From the NCBI RefSeq assembly GCF_003226555.1, contig NZ_QKQS01000023.1:501263-565262 (forward strand): 64,000 nt of DNA, given 5' to 3'. The notes beneath the pieces are model-generated. The model saw only the letters and a program-made list of their open reading frames with translations, did no database searches and was not told where the DNA came from. The position numbers were made by a program, and so were the translations under genes. How positions within the stretch are numbered: position 1 is the stretch's first letter; every line of letters starts with the position of its first letter. Shown piece by piece: positions 18,174 to 27,045 of the stretch. The DNA is from Rhodopseudomonas palustris. Its GTDB lineage: Bacteria; Pseudomonadota; Alphaproteobacteria; Rhizobiales; Xanthobacteraceae.

Positions 18174-18920
18174 GTGACGGCGGTTCAGATGTCGTCCTAT
18201 CAGGCCGGAATGGAAGCGCGCTTCGCGGCAGCGGCGCGCCATAGCCGCTTGGTGCGAACGCTGCGGATCGCGGTGCCGCTGGTGGTGGCGCTGTCGATGG
18301 CCGTGATCGTCGCGATCTCGGTGTTCAACCCGTTCCGCTATCTGTCGAAACTGCCGCTCGACGTCGGCGACCTGGTGGTCTCGGGCACCAAGATCACGAT
18401 GGAAGCGCCGCATCTGGCCGGCTTCACCGACGACGGCCGCCCCTACGAGATGTGGGCCCGTACGGCGACCCAGGATCTCACCAGCCAGGATCACGTCGAC
18501 CTGCATACGCTACGCGCCAAAGTGCTGTCGGAAGACCAGTCCACCGTGGTGATCGAAGCCCGCGAGGGTCAGTTCCAGACCAAAGCGCAGCTGTTGAAGC
18601 TGGACAAGGATGTCTATCTGCACAATTCGAGCGGCACCGAAGCCTGGATGACGCATGCGGATGTCGACATGGGCAAAGGCACCGTCACCTCGGATGCGCC
18701 GGTCGACGTCAAATGGGAGGGCGGCACGCTCCGTGGCCAGCGGATGCGCATCACCGAAAAAGGTGACCTGATCCGCTTCGAAGGTGGCGTGGTGATGAAT
18801 CTCGACAATGCCTCGCTGGCAGAACCGCCCGCGGCGTCTGCCCCGCAACCTGCACCGCCCGCTGTCCCGGCCAAGCAACGGCCAGCGCCCCATTCCAGCC
18901 AGCGGGCTCCCGCGAGGTGA
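18174..18920 (+). CDS. lptC: LPS export ABC transporter periplasmic protein LptC
   Basis: 248 residues from a GTG at 18174 with a GGGAG site 6 bases upstream; ATG 18189 is an alternative. One N-terminal membrane anchor (about residues 30-50, IAVPLVVALSMAVIVAIS) is followed by a periplasmic beta-jellyroll (VVSGTKITMEAPHLAGFTDD to VDVKWEGGTLRGQRMRI) and a Pro/Ala-rich tail. LptC passes lipopolysaccharide from LptBFG to LptA. The stop overlaps the lptA start (GTGA), so the two are coupled. Confidence 0.9.
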   Translation: MTAVQMSSYQAGMEARFAAAARHSRLVRTLRIAVPLVVALSMAVIVAISVFNPFRYLSKLPLDVGDLVVSGTKITMEAPHLAGFTDDGRPYEMWARTATQDLTSQDHVDLHTLRAKVLSEDQSTVVIEAREGQFQTKAQLLKLDKDVYLHNSSGTEAWMTHADVDMGKGTVTSDAPVDVKWEGGTLRGQRMRITEKGDLIRFEGGVVMNLDNASLAEPPAASAPQPAPPAVPAKQRPAPHSSQRAPAR

Positions 18921-19603
18921 CTTCGACAATGCCGATTGCCACCCTTCTCCGCCTGCGCCGCGGCCCGGTCGTGCTCGTTGGCGCCGCGCTGGTCGCCCTG
19001 TCCGCCCTCGGGGCCGGTCAGGCGGCGGCGCAAAGCGCCGTGCAGGGCGTGCCGAACGCGATGCAGGGCTTCTCGCAGAACCGCGACAAGCCGATCCAGA
19101 TCGAATCCGACACCCTGGAAGTGCGCGACAAGAACAAGGAAGCGACCTTCACCGGCAACGTCAAAGTGGTGCAGGGCGACACCACCATGACGTCGCAGTC
19201 GCTGGTGGTGTTCTACGACCAGGATCAGGCGCCGGCGAAGGGCGCCAAGGGCAAGCCGATGCCGGCGGCCGCCCCCGGACCGGACGGCGCCTCCTCGATC
19301 CGGCGGCTGGAAGCCAAGGGCCACGTCGTGGTCACCCAGAAGGACCAGGTCGTCACCGGCGACAAGGCGGTGTTCGAGACCAAGACCAACCTGGTGACGA
19401 TGACCGGCAATGTGGTGCTGACTCAGGCGCGCAACGTCGTGCGTGGCGATCGCCTGCTGGTCGACATGACCACCGGCGTGTCGCGGGTCGAATCCGACAG
19501 CGGCCGGGTGCAGGGCCTGTTTCAATCCTCCGGAGCGAGCGGAGGGAGCAGCGGTGGTCCGCTGCCACTCGTGCCGCAGAGCGGCTCGGGCAAGCCGAAG
19601 TGA
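18917..19603 (+). CDS. lptA: LPS transport periplasmic protein LptA (OstA)
   Basis: 228 residues, GTG start overlapping the lptC stop by 4 bases. A signal peptide (to about AGQAAAQS, residue 40) precedes an OstA beta-jellyroll: PIQIESDTLEVRDKNKEATF, GNVKVVQGDTTMTSQSLVV and RRLEAKGHVVVTQKDQVVTG are the repeated strands. It forms the periplasmic bridge for LPS between LptC and LptD. There is an insertion rich in Lys/Pro/Ala around residue 110. Followed by lptB after 175 bp. Confidence 0.93.
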   Translation: MTSTMPIATLLRLRRGPVVLVGAALVALSALGAGQAAAQSAVQGVPNAMQGFSQNRDKPIQIESDTLEVRDKNKEATFTGNVKVVQGDTTMTSQSLVVFYDQDQAPAKGAKGKPMPAAAPGPDGASSIRRLEAKGHVVVTQKDQVVTGDKAVFETKTNLVTMTGNVVLTQARNVVRGDRLLVDMTTGVSRVESDSGRVQGLFQSSGASGGSSGGPLPLVPQSGSGKPK

Positions 19604-19778
19604 CCGGCCGGGATCGGCAGCAAGGAACCGGCAATGTTGAACAGGATGCTTCCGGCCTGTAACAGCGGCCAGACAGCGCGGCGCAAGCCGCCCTGCTTCG
19701 CCCAGGCAAGGCATGACACGAGCGATCCGTCCTGCGCTCCGGCGGCACGGCTGATCACAGGACGGGGTCGGTAACAAC

Positions 19779-20744
19779 ATGGTGGATCTTCGCGGCATGT
19801 TCCGTCGGCGCGGCCCGAAAACTCCCGGGCCCGCAGCCGCGCGGAACGACATCACCGGCTATGGCGCCGCTGTCGGCGATCTGTTGACCGTGCCGGTGCG
19901 CGATGCACCGCCGATCACGCGGAGCGACGCCTACGCCCCTCAGCAGCGACAGCCGGCCGCAGCCGCACCGCCGCGCCGAGTCGCTGCCCCCCAGGCCGCT
20001 GCTCCGCAGCCGGCCCCAGCATCCAGTTACCTAGCGGTCCATAGCATCGAGAAGAGTTTCGGCACCCGCAAGATCGTGCGCGGCGTCAGCATCTATGTCC
20101 GCCGCGGCGAGGCAGTCGGTCTGCTCGGCCCGAACGGCGCCGGCAAGACCACGGTGTTCTATATGATCACCGGACTGATCAAGGCCGATCGAGGCGCGAT
20201 CGAACTCGACGGCCACAACGTGACCAAGCTGCCGATGTATCAGCGCGCGCGGCTGGGCATCGGCTACTTGCCGCAGGAAGCCTCGATCTTCCGCGGCCTC
20301 ACCGTCGAGCAGAACATCCGCGCGGTGCTCGAAGCGGTCGAGCCCGACAGGCGCAAGCGCGAAGCCCAGCTCGACAATCTGCTGCAGGAATTCAACATCG
20401 AACGCTTGCGCAAATCGCCGTCGATCGCGCTGTCGGGCGGCGAGCGTCGCCGCGTCGAAATCGCCCGCGCGCTCGCCAGCCGACCGAACTACATGCTGCT
20501 CGACGAACCGTTCGCCGGCATCGACCCGATTGCGGTCGGCGATATTCAGGACCTAGTGCGGCATCTGACCAATCGCGGCATCGGCGTGCTGATTACCGAC
20601 CATAACGTCCGCGAAACGCTCGGCCTCACCGACCGCGCCTACATCGTCTATGCGGGCGAGATCCTGACCGAAGGCACGCCTGAAGACATCGTCAACGATC
20701 CGGACGTGCGCCGGCTTTACCTGGGCGAAGAATTCCGGCTGTGA
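19779..20744 (+). CDS. lptB: LPS export ABC transporter ATP-binding protein LptB, with N-terminal extension
   Basis: 321 residues. The ABC domain starts near residue 84 (YLAVHSIEKSFGTRKIV) and has Walker A GPNGAGKTT (117-125), the signature LSGGERRRVEIARA, Walker B YMLLDEPFAGIDP and the H-loop ITDHNVRETL. It powers LPS extraction by LptFG. Typical LptB is about 240 residues; here about 83 extra N-terminal residues rich in Pro, Ala, Gln and Arg precede it, which may be a disordered extension or an over-long start call, although no start codon with good context lies close to residue 84. It follows lptC-lptA and precedes rpoN, as in many proteobacteria. Confidence 0.92.
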   Translation: MVDLRGMFRRRGPKTPGPAAARNDITGYGAAVGDLLTVPVRDAPPITRSDAYAPQQRQPAAAAPPRRVAAPQAAAPQPAPASSYLAVHSIEKSFGTRKIVRGVSIYVRRGEAVGLLGPNGAGKTTVFYMITGLIKADRGAIELDGHNVTKLPMYQRARLGIGYLPQEASIFRGLTVEQNIRAVLEAVEPDRRKREAQLDNLLQEFNIERLRKSPSIALSGGERRRVEIARALASRPNYMLLDEPFAGIDPIAVGDIQDLVRHLTNRGIGVLITDHNVRETLGLTDRAYIVYAGEILTEGTPEDIVNDPDVRRLYLGEEFRL

Positions 20745-20951
20745 ACGCGGTTGCGATTTAGAGCCGACAGGTCCATGATTACCGGGTCCGGTCTGATCCT
20801 GAGGCGCGATCAGAACTACTAAAATACCGGAATGGATTTTCTGCCCGCAGGGCCGCCGCCTCTACTCCAAATTTCCCATCCGTCAAGACGTGTACATCCG
20901 CCCAGGAAAGGCGTAAGCAAGAAACGGACCAATTACCGTTTCCTGGCCACC

Positions 20952-22598
20952 ATGGCGCTATCGCAACGTCTCGAATTCCGCCAGACTCAGTCTCTGGTGA
21001 TGACCCCGCAACTGATGCAGGCGATCAAGCTGCTTCAGTTGTCGAATCTCGACCTCGCGGCCTTCGTCGAGGACGAGATCGAGAAGAACCCGTTGCTCGA
21101 TCGCGCCGGAGACAATGCGGAACCGCCGGTCGCCGGTGAAGCCGCGCCGGAAGGCGCCGAGGGTGGTGGCGAATTCGGCGCAAGCGGCGGCGGCGACTTC
21201 GGCAATGATGGGACGCCCGATTTCGTCGATCCGGCCGGTACCGGCGCGTTCGAGCCGGGCGCCGAAGACTGGATGCACCGCGACCTCGGCAGCCGCAGCG
21301 ATATCGAGCAGACGCTCGATACCGGCATGGAAAACGTTTTCCCCGAGGAGCCCGCCGAAGCTGCGGCCCGCGCCGCGCAAGACAGCGCGCCGGCCTCCTA
21401 CACCGAATGGGGCGGCGGTGCGTCGTCGGACGAAGGCTACAATCTCGAAGCCTTCGTGGCGGCCGAATCGTCGCTGGCCGATCATCTCGCCGAACAACTC
21501 GCCGTGGCGGTGACGACGCCCTCGCAGCGCCTGATCGGACAGTACCTGATCGATCTGGTCGACGACGCCGGTTACCTGCCGGCTGATCTCGGCGATGCCG
21601 CCGAACGGCTTGGTGCCAGCCAGCCGGAAGTCGAGGCGGTGGTGCAGGTGCTGCAGACCTTCGACCCGCCCGGCATCTGCGCGCGCAACTTGAGTGAATG
21701 CCTCGCCATCCAGTTGCGCGAGCGCGACCGTTACGACCCGGCCATGCAGGCGCTGGTCGAACATCTGGATCTGCTCGCCAAGCGTGATGTCGCGAGCTTG
21801 CGCAAGATCTGCGGCGTCGACGACGAAGACCTCGTCGACATGATCGGCGAGATCCGTCACCTCGACCCGAAGCCGGGCCTGAGGTTCGGATCGTCGCGGG
21901 TGCAGACGATCGTGCCCGACGTGTTCGTCCGCCCCGGCCCCGACGGCGGCTGGCTGGTCGAGCTCAACAGCGACACGCTGCCGAAGGTGCTGGTCAACCA
22001 GTCGTATTATTCCGAGCTGTCGAAGACCATCCGCAAGGACGGTGACAAATCGTACTTCTCCGACTGCCTGCAGAACGCCACCTGGCTGGTACGCGCACTC
22101 GATCAACGCGCCCGGACCATCCTCAAGGTCGCGACCGAAATCGTGCGCCAGCAGGACGGCTTCTTCACCCACGGCGTCAAGCATCTGCGGCCGCTCAATC
22201 TGAAAGCCGTGGCCGACGCGATCCAGATGCACGAATCGACCGTGTCGCGCGTCACCGCCAACAAATACATGGCAACCAACCGCGGTACCTTCGAGCTTAA
22301 GTATTTCTTCACCGCATCGATCGCTTCCGCCGACGGTGGCGAAGCGCATTCGGCCGAAGCGGTGCGGCACCAGATCCGCCAATTGATCGACAATGAAGAT
22401 CCGTCAGCAATCCTGTCGGATGATACGATCGTCGAACGGCTTCGTGAGGCCGGCATCGACATTGCGCGCCGCACCGTCGCGAAATATCGCGAGGCGATGC
22501 GCATACCTTCTTCAGTGCAGCGCCGCCGCGACAAGCAGAACATGCTCGGCACGTCGGCGGCCGCAGCGAGCCGGTCCCGCGACACAGCCCCAGCTTGA
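20952..22598 (+). CDS. rpoN: RNA polymerase sigma-54 factor RpoN
   Basis: 548 residues from ATG 20952 (MALSQRLEFRQTQSLVMTPQL). Region I is the Gln/Leu-rich activator-responsive segment LVMTPQLMQAIKLLQLSNLD; region II is acidic; the core-binding region and helix-turn-helix (VADAIQMHESTVSRVTANKY) follow; the C-terminal RpoN box ARRTVAKYREAMRIP reads the -24 element. It directs transcription of nitrogen and other genes with enhancer-binding activators. An ATG at 20832 in frame adds 40 residues outside the family and is rejected. It sits in the conserved lptB-rpoN-hpf-ptsN order. Confidence 0.97.
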   Translation: MALSQRLEFRQTQSLVMTPQLMQAIKLLQLSNLDLAAFVEDEIEKNPLLDRAGDNAEPPVAGEAAPEGAEGGGEFGASGGGDFGNDGTPDFVDPAGTGAFEPGAEDWMHRDLGSRSDIEQTLDTGMENVFPEEPAEAAARAAQDSAPASYTEWGGGASSDEGYNLEAFVAAESSLADHLAEQLAVAVTTPSQRLIGQYLIDLVDDAGYLPADLGDAAERLGASQPEVEAVVQVLQTFDPPGICARNLSECLAIQLRERDRYDPAMQALVEHLDLLAKRDVASLRKICGVDDEDLVDMIGEIRHLDPKPGLRFGSSRVQTIVPDVFVRPGPDGGWLVELNSDTLPKVLVNQSYYSELSKTIRKDGDKSYFSDCLQNATWLVRALDQRARTILKVATEIVRQQDGFFTHGVKHLRPLNLKAVADAIQMHESTVSRVTANKYMATNRGTFELKYFFTASIASADGGEAHSAEAVRHQIRQLIDNEDPSAILSDDTIVERLREAGIDIARRTVAKYREAMRIPSSVQRRRDKQNMLGTSAAAASRSRDTAPA

Positions 22599-22655
22599 TT
22601 GCGCCACCCTGCTCTGACTAGAGTCGTCTCCCCAACTGTGAATCGAGGCACTGCC

Positions 22656-23264
22656 ATGACCATCCGGATATCCGGCAAGAGCATCAGCATCGGCGAAGCG
22701 CTGCGCGGTCGCGTGAGCGAACGCACCGAAGAGGTGCTGCGCAAATATTTCGATGGCAATTATTCGGGGCACTTCACGCTCAGCAAAGACGGCTTCGGCT
22801 TCCGCACCGATTGTGCGCTGCACCTCGATTCCGGCATCACTCTCGAGGCGGAGTCCAATGCAGCCGACGCGTATGTGAGCGCCGATCAGGCGCTGGCGCA
22901 GATCGAGAAACGTCTGCGCCGCTACAAGAGCCGCCTGAAGGATCGCTCGGCGCGCAAGGCTCATGCCGAAGCGAATGCCCTGGCCGAGCTCGGCACGCCG
23001 ATGGACGTCCCCAGCTACGTCATCGAGGCGCCCGGCGACGAAGAGCATCAAGAAGACGCCTACAACCCGGTGATCATCGCCGAGGCGACCACTGCGATGA
23101 AGCGGCTGTCGGTGAGCGAGGCCGTGGTCGAGCTCGACCTCACGGGTGCACCGGTGGTGGTGTTCCTGCATGGCAGCTCGGGCCGCGTGAACATCATCTA
23201 TCGCCGCGCCGACGGCAACATCGGCTGGATCGATCCGCCGGTGCTGAACGGCGCTGCGAACTGA
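22656..23264 (+). CDS. hpf: Ribosome hibernation promoting factor, long form
   Basis: 202 residues from ATG 22656. The N-terminal S30AE domain (about 1-105: TIRISGKSISIGEALRGRV, LRRYKSRLKDRSA) binds the 30S decoding centre; a linker leads to a C-terminal dimerisation domain (about 140-200: MKRLSVSEAVVELDLTGAPV, HGSSGRVNIIYRRADGNIGW). Long HPF pairs two ribosomes into inactive 100S particles in stationary phase. It lies between rpoN and ptsN. Confidence 0.94.
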   Translation: MTIRISGKSISIGEALRGRVSERTEEVLRKYFDGNYSGHFTLSKDGFGFRTDCALHLDSGITLEAESNAADAYVSADQALAQIEKRLRRYKSRLKDRSARKAHAEANALAELGTPMDVPSYVIEAPGDEEHQEDAYNPVIIAEATTAMKRLSVSEAVVELDLTGAPVVVFLHGSSGRVNIIYRRADGNIGWIDPPVLNGAAN

Positions 23265-23341
23265 TGCGCCAAAACGCCTCGCGGGACGACCACGATGGGA
23301 AACTCCGCGAGGCATTGACGCCCGAGCAACGCTCTGCCTAT

Positions 23342-23364
23342 GGTCCGCCGCTTTTCGGCGGACC
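23342..23364 (+). terminator. Hairpin between hpf and ptsN
   Basis: GGTCCGCCG-CTTTT-CGGCGGACC is a perfect 9-bp stem 78 bases after the hpf stop, but the T-rich stretch (ATTTT) comes 10 bases later. It may be a weak terminator or an RNA-stability hairpin. Confidence 0.4.
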
Positions 23365-23539
23365 GCCGGTGCATTTTACGACAGCCGGCAGAACTGCTAG
23401 ACTTAAGTTAGGATGATGAATTCAGAAGCGTTTTGACCGCGATGGGGAAATCGCGCGGCGCTTCCCGGATCGAACGCTTGACGCAACCCACCGCCGTCCT
23501 ATTTCACCCCGGACCGCACCAACACCCCCGGAACGCCTG

Positions 23540-24001
23540 ATGACGATTACGGATCTTGTCGCGCCCGAGGCCGTCATCCCGGCGCTGAAGGTGATCAGCA
23601 AGAAGCAGGCGCTGCAGGAACTCGCGGCGCGCGCCAGTGAACTGACAGGCCAGAACGAGCGCACGATCTTCGAGGTGCTGCTGCAGCGCGAGAAGCTCGG
23701 CACCACGGCGGTCGGCTACGGCGTGGCGATTCCGCACGGCAAGCTGCCGAAGCTGGAAAAACTGTTCGGTCTGTTCGCACGGCTGGAACGGCCGATCGAT
23801 TTCGAAGCGATGGACGGCCAGCCGGTGGATCTGGTCTTCTTGCTGCTCGCGCCGGAAGGCGCAGGCGCCGACCATCTCAAGGCGCTGGCGCGGATTGCCC
23901 GGCTGTTGCGCGACCAGGACGTCGCCAAGAAGCTGCGTGCCTCGCGCGACTCCCAGGCGATCTACTCGGTGCTCGCGCTGCCCCCCGCGACCGCGGCGTA
24001 A
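23540..24001 (+). CDS. ptsN: PTS IIA-like nitrogen regulatory protein PtsN (EIIA-Ntr)
   Basis: 153 residues, normal length. The phosphorylatable His66 lies in GVAIPHGKLPKLEK, after TTAVGYG; the DLVFLLLAPEGAG segment is also typical. EIIA-Ntr is the last acceptor of the nitrogen PTS (PtsP, NPr) and regulates potassium transport, carbon and nitrogen responses by its phosphorylation state. It is the last gene of the rpoN cluster; 275 bp with a hairpin separates it from hpf. Confidence 0.95.
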   Translation: MTITDLVAPEAVIPALKVISKKQALQELAARASELTGQNERTIFEVLLQREKLGTTAVGYGVAIPHGKLPKLEKLFGLFARLERPIDFEAMDGQPVDLVFLLLAPEGAGADHLKALARIARLLRDQDVAKKLRASRDSQAIYSVLALPPATAA

Positions 24002-24375
24002 CGCCGCGAGCTCGACTGCGCGGGATGGCTCGACCTCCCGAACATGCTCGTCGAGCGCGTTTTGCCCAAGAATCGCTCGCAATCAATCGCTCGCAATCGG
24101 CCGTTTCCGATCCGGGCATCGAATCACCAGCGACCGCTTCCGATCGCAACCAACCATCGACGCCGGCCCAACACTCGGTCCGGCGACGGCACGATGTTCG
24201 GCTCTTCGCGCAGGACCTCGTAGCCCAAAGATAGTGCAGGCTTCGCCTATTTTCTGACGCCCCGACATCCAAGTAATAGGGCGCTTGGAGACAAGCCGCT
24301 TCCCGGCGGCAGCTCTTACGCTTCTTCGCGGTTCGCACATGGCCTCCGCCATGACGATGTCGAAGGAGCGATCGA
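24002..24375. other. Intergenic region upstream of the amide-utilisation operon
   Basis: 374 bp between ptsN and the solute-binding protein gene. It must hold the operon promoter. I looked for a sigma-54 site (GG-N10-GC) and found none convincing. A short inverted repeat CATGGC-CTCC-GCCATG lies at 24338-24353, 22 bases before the start codon, and could be an operator or a leader hairpin. No small gene recognised. Confidence 0.4.
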
Positions 24376-25266
24376 ATGATTTCAATCCCTGTCCCCGCAT
24401 TCCGCAAACTAACGAGCGCAGCACTGCTCGGCGCGGTCGTCATGGCCGGCGCCGCCGCGCCGATCACCGTGCACGCCGCCCCGGCCGCTTGCGTCGCCCT
24501 CCAGGAGAAATATCCCGACTGGAAAGGCAAGACGCTGGTCAATGCCATCAACCCGCACACGCCGGGCTACGAGTCGATCGACCCAAAGGATCCGACAAAA
24601 TATGTCGGCTACGATATCGATCTCGGCGAGGCGATTGGTGACTGCCTCGGCTTCAAGCTGACCTACAAGGCCGTGACCTTTGCGGCGCTGCTGACCACGC
24701 TGTCGAGCGGCCAGGCCGACATCGTCATTTCCGACATCTACGCCACCAAGGAGCGCGCCAAGGCGGCCGACTTCATCACCTACTCCAAGGTGTTCGACGG
24801 CGTGCTAGTCGCCAAGGGTAACCCGAAGAAGATCACCGGCATCAACACCTCGCTGTGCGGCGCCGCTGCGGCCGAAAACACCGGCTATGTCGAAGTGCCG
24901 CTGATCCAGGCGATTGCGCCGGAGTGCAAGAAGGAAGGCAAGCCGGAGCCGACGATTCAGCTCTACGACAACAACGCCAACTGCATCCAGGCGATCCTCG
25001 CCGGCCGCGCCGACACCTACATCAACGACGTCAACACCGTCGACAACGCGGTGAAGGCCTATCCGGACAAGCTGGAGAAGGCGATCGCGGTGACGATCCC
25101 CTATCAGGTCGGCATCGCCGTTCCGAAGGACAAGCCGAAGTTTCGCGATGCGGTGAAAGAGGCGCTGACCGAGATCTACAAATCCGGCGATCAGCTCGCG
25201 CTCTTGAAGAAGTGGAAGCTCGATCCCGAAAACCTGATCGAGCCCGGCCTGCTGATGGTCAAGTAA
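24376..25266 (+). CDS. ABC transporter solute-binding protein, family 3 (polar amino acid type)
   Basis: 296 residues with a signal peptide (SAALLGAVVMAGAAAPITVHA, cleavage near HAAPA). The mature protein is a family 3 periplasmic binding protein: YVGYDIDLGEAIGDCLGFKL, ALLTTLSSGQADIVISDIYATKERAKAADFI and a C-terminal ALTEIYKSGDQLALLKKWKL. Four cysteines could form disulfides. It should deliver its ligand to the fused permease/ATPase encoded 138 bp downstream. The amidases in the operon suggest an amide or amidated compound rather than a plain amino acid; that is inference. Confidence 0.88.
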   Translation: MISIPVPAFRKLTSAALLGAVVMAGAAAPITVHAAPAACVALQEKYPDWKGKTLVNAINPHTPGYESIDPKDPTKYVGYDIDLGEAIGDCLGFKLTYKAVTFAALLTTLSSGQADIVISDIYATKERAKAADFITYSKVFDGVLVAKGNPKKITGINTSLCGAAAAENTGYVEVPLIQAIAPECKKEGKPEPTIQLYDNNANCIQAILAGRADTYINDVNTVDNAVKAYPDKLEKAIAVTIPYQVGIAVPKDKPKFRDAVKEALTEIYKSGDQLALLKKWKLDPENLIEPGLLMVK

Positions 25267-25279
25267 CAGCCGTCACTCC

Positions 25280-25372
25280 GTAGGGTGGGCAAAAGGCGCT
25301 CTTGCGCCGTGCCCACCACTCGGCGCCACGAAACATCGTGGGCATGGCGCTTCGCGCCTTTGCCCACCCTAC
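25280..25372. repeat. Intergenic inverted repeat (GTAGGGTGGGC type)
   Basis: A 93-bp inverted repeat. GTAGGGTGGGCAAAAGGCGC pairs with the reverse arm ending TTTGCCCACCCTAC, and the inner GCCCACC/GTGGGC and GGCGC arms also pair. It lies between the solute-binding protein and the permease/ATPase gene, so it would be transcribed within the operon. Confidence 0.85.
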
Positions 25373-25403
25373 AAGCTGAGAACTAACCAAGGATCTCGCC
25401 GCC

Positions 25404-27005
25404 ATGGAGCTGTTTCTCCATTATCTGAGCATGCCCTACATGATCCAGGGCATCGAGGTGACCTTGCAGGTCACCGCCCTCGGTCTCGGCGGCGGACTGA
25501 TCCTCGGCGTGATCCTGGCGGGGATGCAGCTCAGCCGCTTCCGGCTGCTGTCGTCCACCGCCCGGATCTACACTGTCATCTTCCGCGGCACGCCGCTGAT
25601 CCTGCAGATGGTGTTCGCCTACGACGCGCTGCCGCACATCGGCATCAAGCTGCCAGCGATCCTCGCAGCCGGCCTCGCGCTCGCCTGTAACGAAGCTCCC
25701 TTCATCGCCGAGATGCTGCGTGCCGGCGTGCTCGGCGTCGAAAAAGGCCAGATCCTCGCAGGGCAGGCGCTCGGCATGACGCCCGGCGTGCTGATGCGCC
25801 GGATCATCGCCCCGCAGGCGATCCGCACCATGATTCCGGCGTTCGGCAACGAGGCCGTCAGCGCGCTGAAGAACTCGTCATTAGCCTCGGTCATCGCCGT
25901 GCAGGAACTGACGCTGCGATCGACACAGCTCGCCTCCTCGACCTTCGACTTCTTCTCGATCTTCTTCGCCTCCGGACTGATCTATCTGCTGCTGACCTCG
26001 GCGATCTCGGCGCTGCAGATCTTCCTGGAGTGGTTGTTCGATCTCGACCGCACCTCCAAGCAAGTCACGCTGATGCGCTTCCTGCCGTGGTATCGAGCCC
26101 AGGGCATCGACGATCCGCTACAAGATCAGGAGCCCACGCCGGAGATTCTGCCGGACGGCGGCGTCGCCGAACTGCCTCCGGCGCGTGTGGCCCAGAGCCG
26201 CATTGATCGTGCCGAGCGCGCCAAGACGCTCGTCCACAATGATGTCGCCGTCGCCGTGAAGGCGCTGCGCAAGAACTACGACGCCAACGTGGTGCTCGAC
26301 GGTGTCGACCTTACCGTGCGCAATGGAGAAGTCATTGCGCTGCTCGGCCCATCCGGCTCCGGCAAGAGCACGCTGCTGCGCTGTATCAACAATCTCGAAT
26401 TGTGGAACGACGGTACCATCGAGGTCGGTGGTCGCCGGCTCGGCTTCAATCATCTCGGCCGGCCGCTGTCGCCGCGGATGGCCGCACAGGCCCGCGCCGA
26501 AGTCGGTGTCGGCATGGTGTTTCAGCAGTTCAACCTGTTCGGCCATCTCACTGCCAAGGAGAACATCGCCGGTCCGTTGCGCTGGGTGCACGGCGTCGCG
26601 CCGGCCGAGGCCGAGCGGCGGGCGCTCGAACTGCTCGAACGGGTCGGCCTGTCGCATCGCGCCGATGCGTTGCCGCGGCATCTGTCCGGCGGCCAGCAGC
26701 AGCGCGTCGCCATCGCCCGCGCCATTGCACCGAACCCCAGCGTGCTGCTGCTCGACGAGCCGACCTCCGCGCTCGATCCCGAACTGGTCAACGAGGTGCT
26801 GGAAGTGATCCGCCGCCTCGCGGTCGAGGACGGCCTCACCATGATCATCTCGACGCACCAGCTCCGCTTCGCCAGCGAGGTCGCCGACCGCGTCGTGCTG
26901 CTCGCCGGCGGCGCGATCATCGAGGAAGGCACCGCCGACCAGGTGCTCAACCATCCGAAGAACCCGGTCGCACAACGCTTCCTCAGCGCCATGGAGGCCG
27001 AGTGA
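25404..27005 (+). CDS. Fused amino-acid-type ABC transporter permease and ATPase
   Basis: 533 residues combining two normally separate subunits. Residues 1-220 are a HisM/GlnP-type permease with about five membrane segments and the EAA loop EMLRAGVLGVEKGQILAGQA (103-122). A linker (about 221-280) leads to a GlnQ-type ATPase: Walker A GPSGSGKST (315-323), signature LSGGQQQR (427-434), Walker B VLLLDEPTSALDP (447-459), H-loop His485. One chain would dimerise to give a complete importer with the binding protein upstream. Fusions of this type are known in several proteobacteria. Ends 40 bases before the amidase gene. Confidence 0.92.
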   Translation: MELFLHYLSMPYMIQGIEVTLQVTALGLGGGLILGVILAGMQLSRFRLLSSTARIYTVIFRGTPLILQMVFAYDALPHIGIKLPAILAAGLALACNEAPFIAEMLRAGVLGVEKGQILAGQALGMTPGVLMRRIIAPQAIRTMIPAFGNEAVSALKNSSLASVIAVQELTLRSTQLASSTFDFFSIFFASGLIYLLLTSAISALQIFLEWLFDLDRTSKQVTLMRFLPWYRAQGIDDPLQDQEPTPEILPDGGVAELPPARVAQSRIDRAERAKTLVHNDVAVAVKALRKNYDANVVLDGVDLTVRNGEVIALLGPSGSGKSTLLRCINNLELWNDGTIEVGGRRLGFNHLGRPLSPRMAAQARAEVGVGMVFQQFNLFGHLTAKENIAGPLRWVHGVAPAEAERRALELLERVGLSHRADALPRHLSGGQQQRVAIARAIAPNPSVLLLDEPTSALDPELVNEVLEVIRRLAVEDGLTMIISTHQLRFASEVADRVVLLAGGAIIEEGTADQVLNHPKNPVAQRFLSAMEAE

Positions 27006-27045
27006 TGCGCCGTTTCTCTTTGCTTTTTCTGTCGAGGACCTCAGC

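Noticed and set aside
24002-24375. Sigma-54 promoter upstream of the amide operon
   Set aside because: Nitrogen genes often use one, but I found no GG-N10-GC pair with good flanking bases.
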